Shown: positions 5,819 to 5,867 of the stretch, one piece after another
Numbering within the stretch: position 1 is the first letter of the stretch
How the letters are laid out: each line of letters opens with the position of its first letter
Source of the DNA: Opitutales bacterium
GTDB taxonomy: Bacteria > Verrucomicrobiota > Verrucomicrobiia > Opitutales > T3Sed10-336
Direction: 5' to 3'
Length of the DNA stretch: 5,867 nt
Assembly: GCA_007132315.1 (NCBI GenBank)
Contig: SLOW01000159.1
Coordinates: forward strand, 1 to 5,867
The notes under the pieces: generated by a model
Seen by the model: only the letters and a program-made list of their open reading frames with translations
Databases searched by the model: none
Told to the model about the DNA's origin: nothing
Translations under genes and position numbers: made by a program

Positions 5819-5867
5819 CCTTCTTATCAAGCAAATCCCGATTCGCTTTCCGAGAAAAAAACATGAA

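Noticed and set aside
1..5867. CRISPR arrays, tRNA or rRNA genes, phage or defence genes
   Set aside because: No regularly spaced repeats, no tRNA-like cloverleaf and no recognisable defence or phage protein was seen.

Overview
This window comes from a moderately GC-rich Gram-negative bacterium, most likely of the Planctomycetota-Verrucomicrobiota (PVC) type. The evidence is two proteins of the DUF1080 / 3-keto-disaccharide hydrolase family (one with the long two-part architecture common in those phyla), a Tat-exported sugar isomerase-like TIM-barrel protein, a lipoprotein signal, and gene starts without clear Shine-Dalgarno sequences. The phylum is an inference from protein families, not a proof.

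Layout from left to right. (1) 160-590, + strand: a broken gene for a small secreted DUF2059 protein. The signal peptide and the DUF2059 core lie in different frames, separated by an in-frame TAG and a frameshift. (2) 678-2282, - strand: a full-length exported DUF4140/DUF4139 (mucoidy-inhibitor-like) protein, convergent with the pseudogene. (3) 2283-2679: a divergent intergenic region with a perfect 8-bp hairpin just before the next gene. (4) 2680-3540, + strand: a Tat-exported COG1082-type TIM-barrel protein. (5) 3725-4534, + strand: a DUF1080 lipoprotein, probably co-directional with (4). (6) 4535-4781: a mostly non-coding stretch with an 11-bp-stem hairpin and, on the - strand, a coding-like 65-codon open stretch that may be a gene remnant. 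(7) 4782-4850: a tiny palindromic mobile element with IS66-like GTAA tips and an 8-bp target duplication. (8) 4847-5818, - strand: a second, longer exported DUF1080 protein whose stop codon lies inside the mobile element.

The functional theme is extracytoplasmic carbohydrate breakdown. The TIM-barrel protein and the two DUF1080 proteins are the kind of partners found around 3-keto-glycoside pathways, in which a sugar is oxidised at C3 and the glycosidic bond is then cut by elimination and hydration. The oxidoreductase that such a pathway needs is not in this window. The best sequence-level finding is the 69-bp element. It can be removed on paper with one target copy, and doing so restores a longer ending (DLDE then stop) for the DUF1080 gene it hit.
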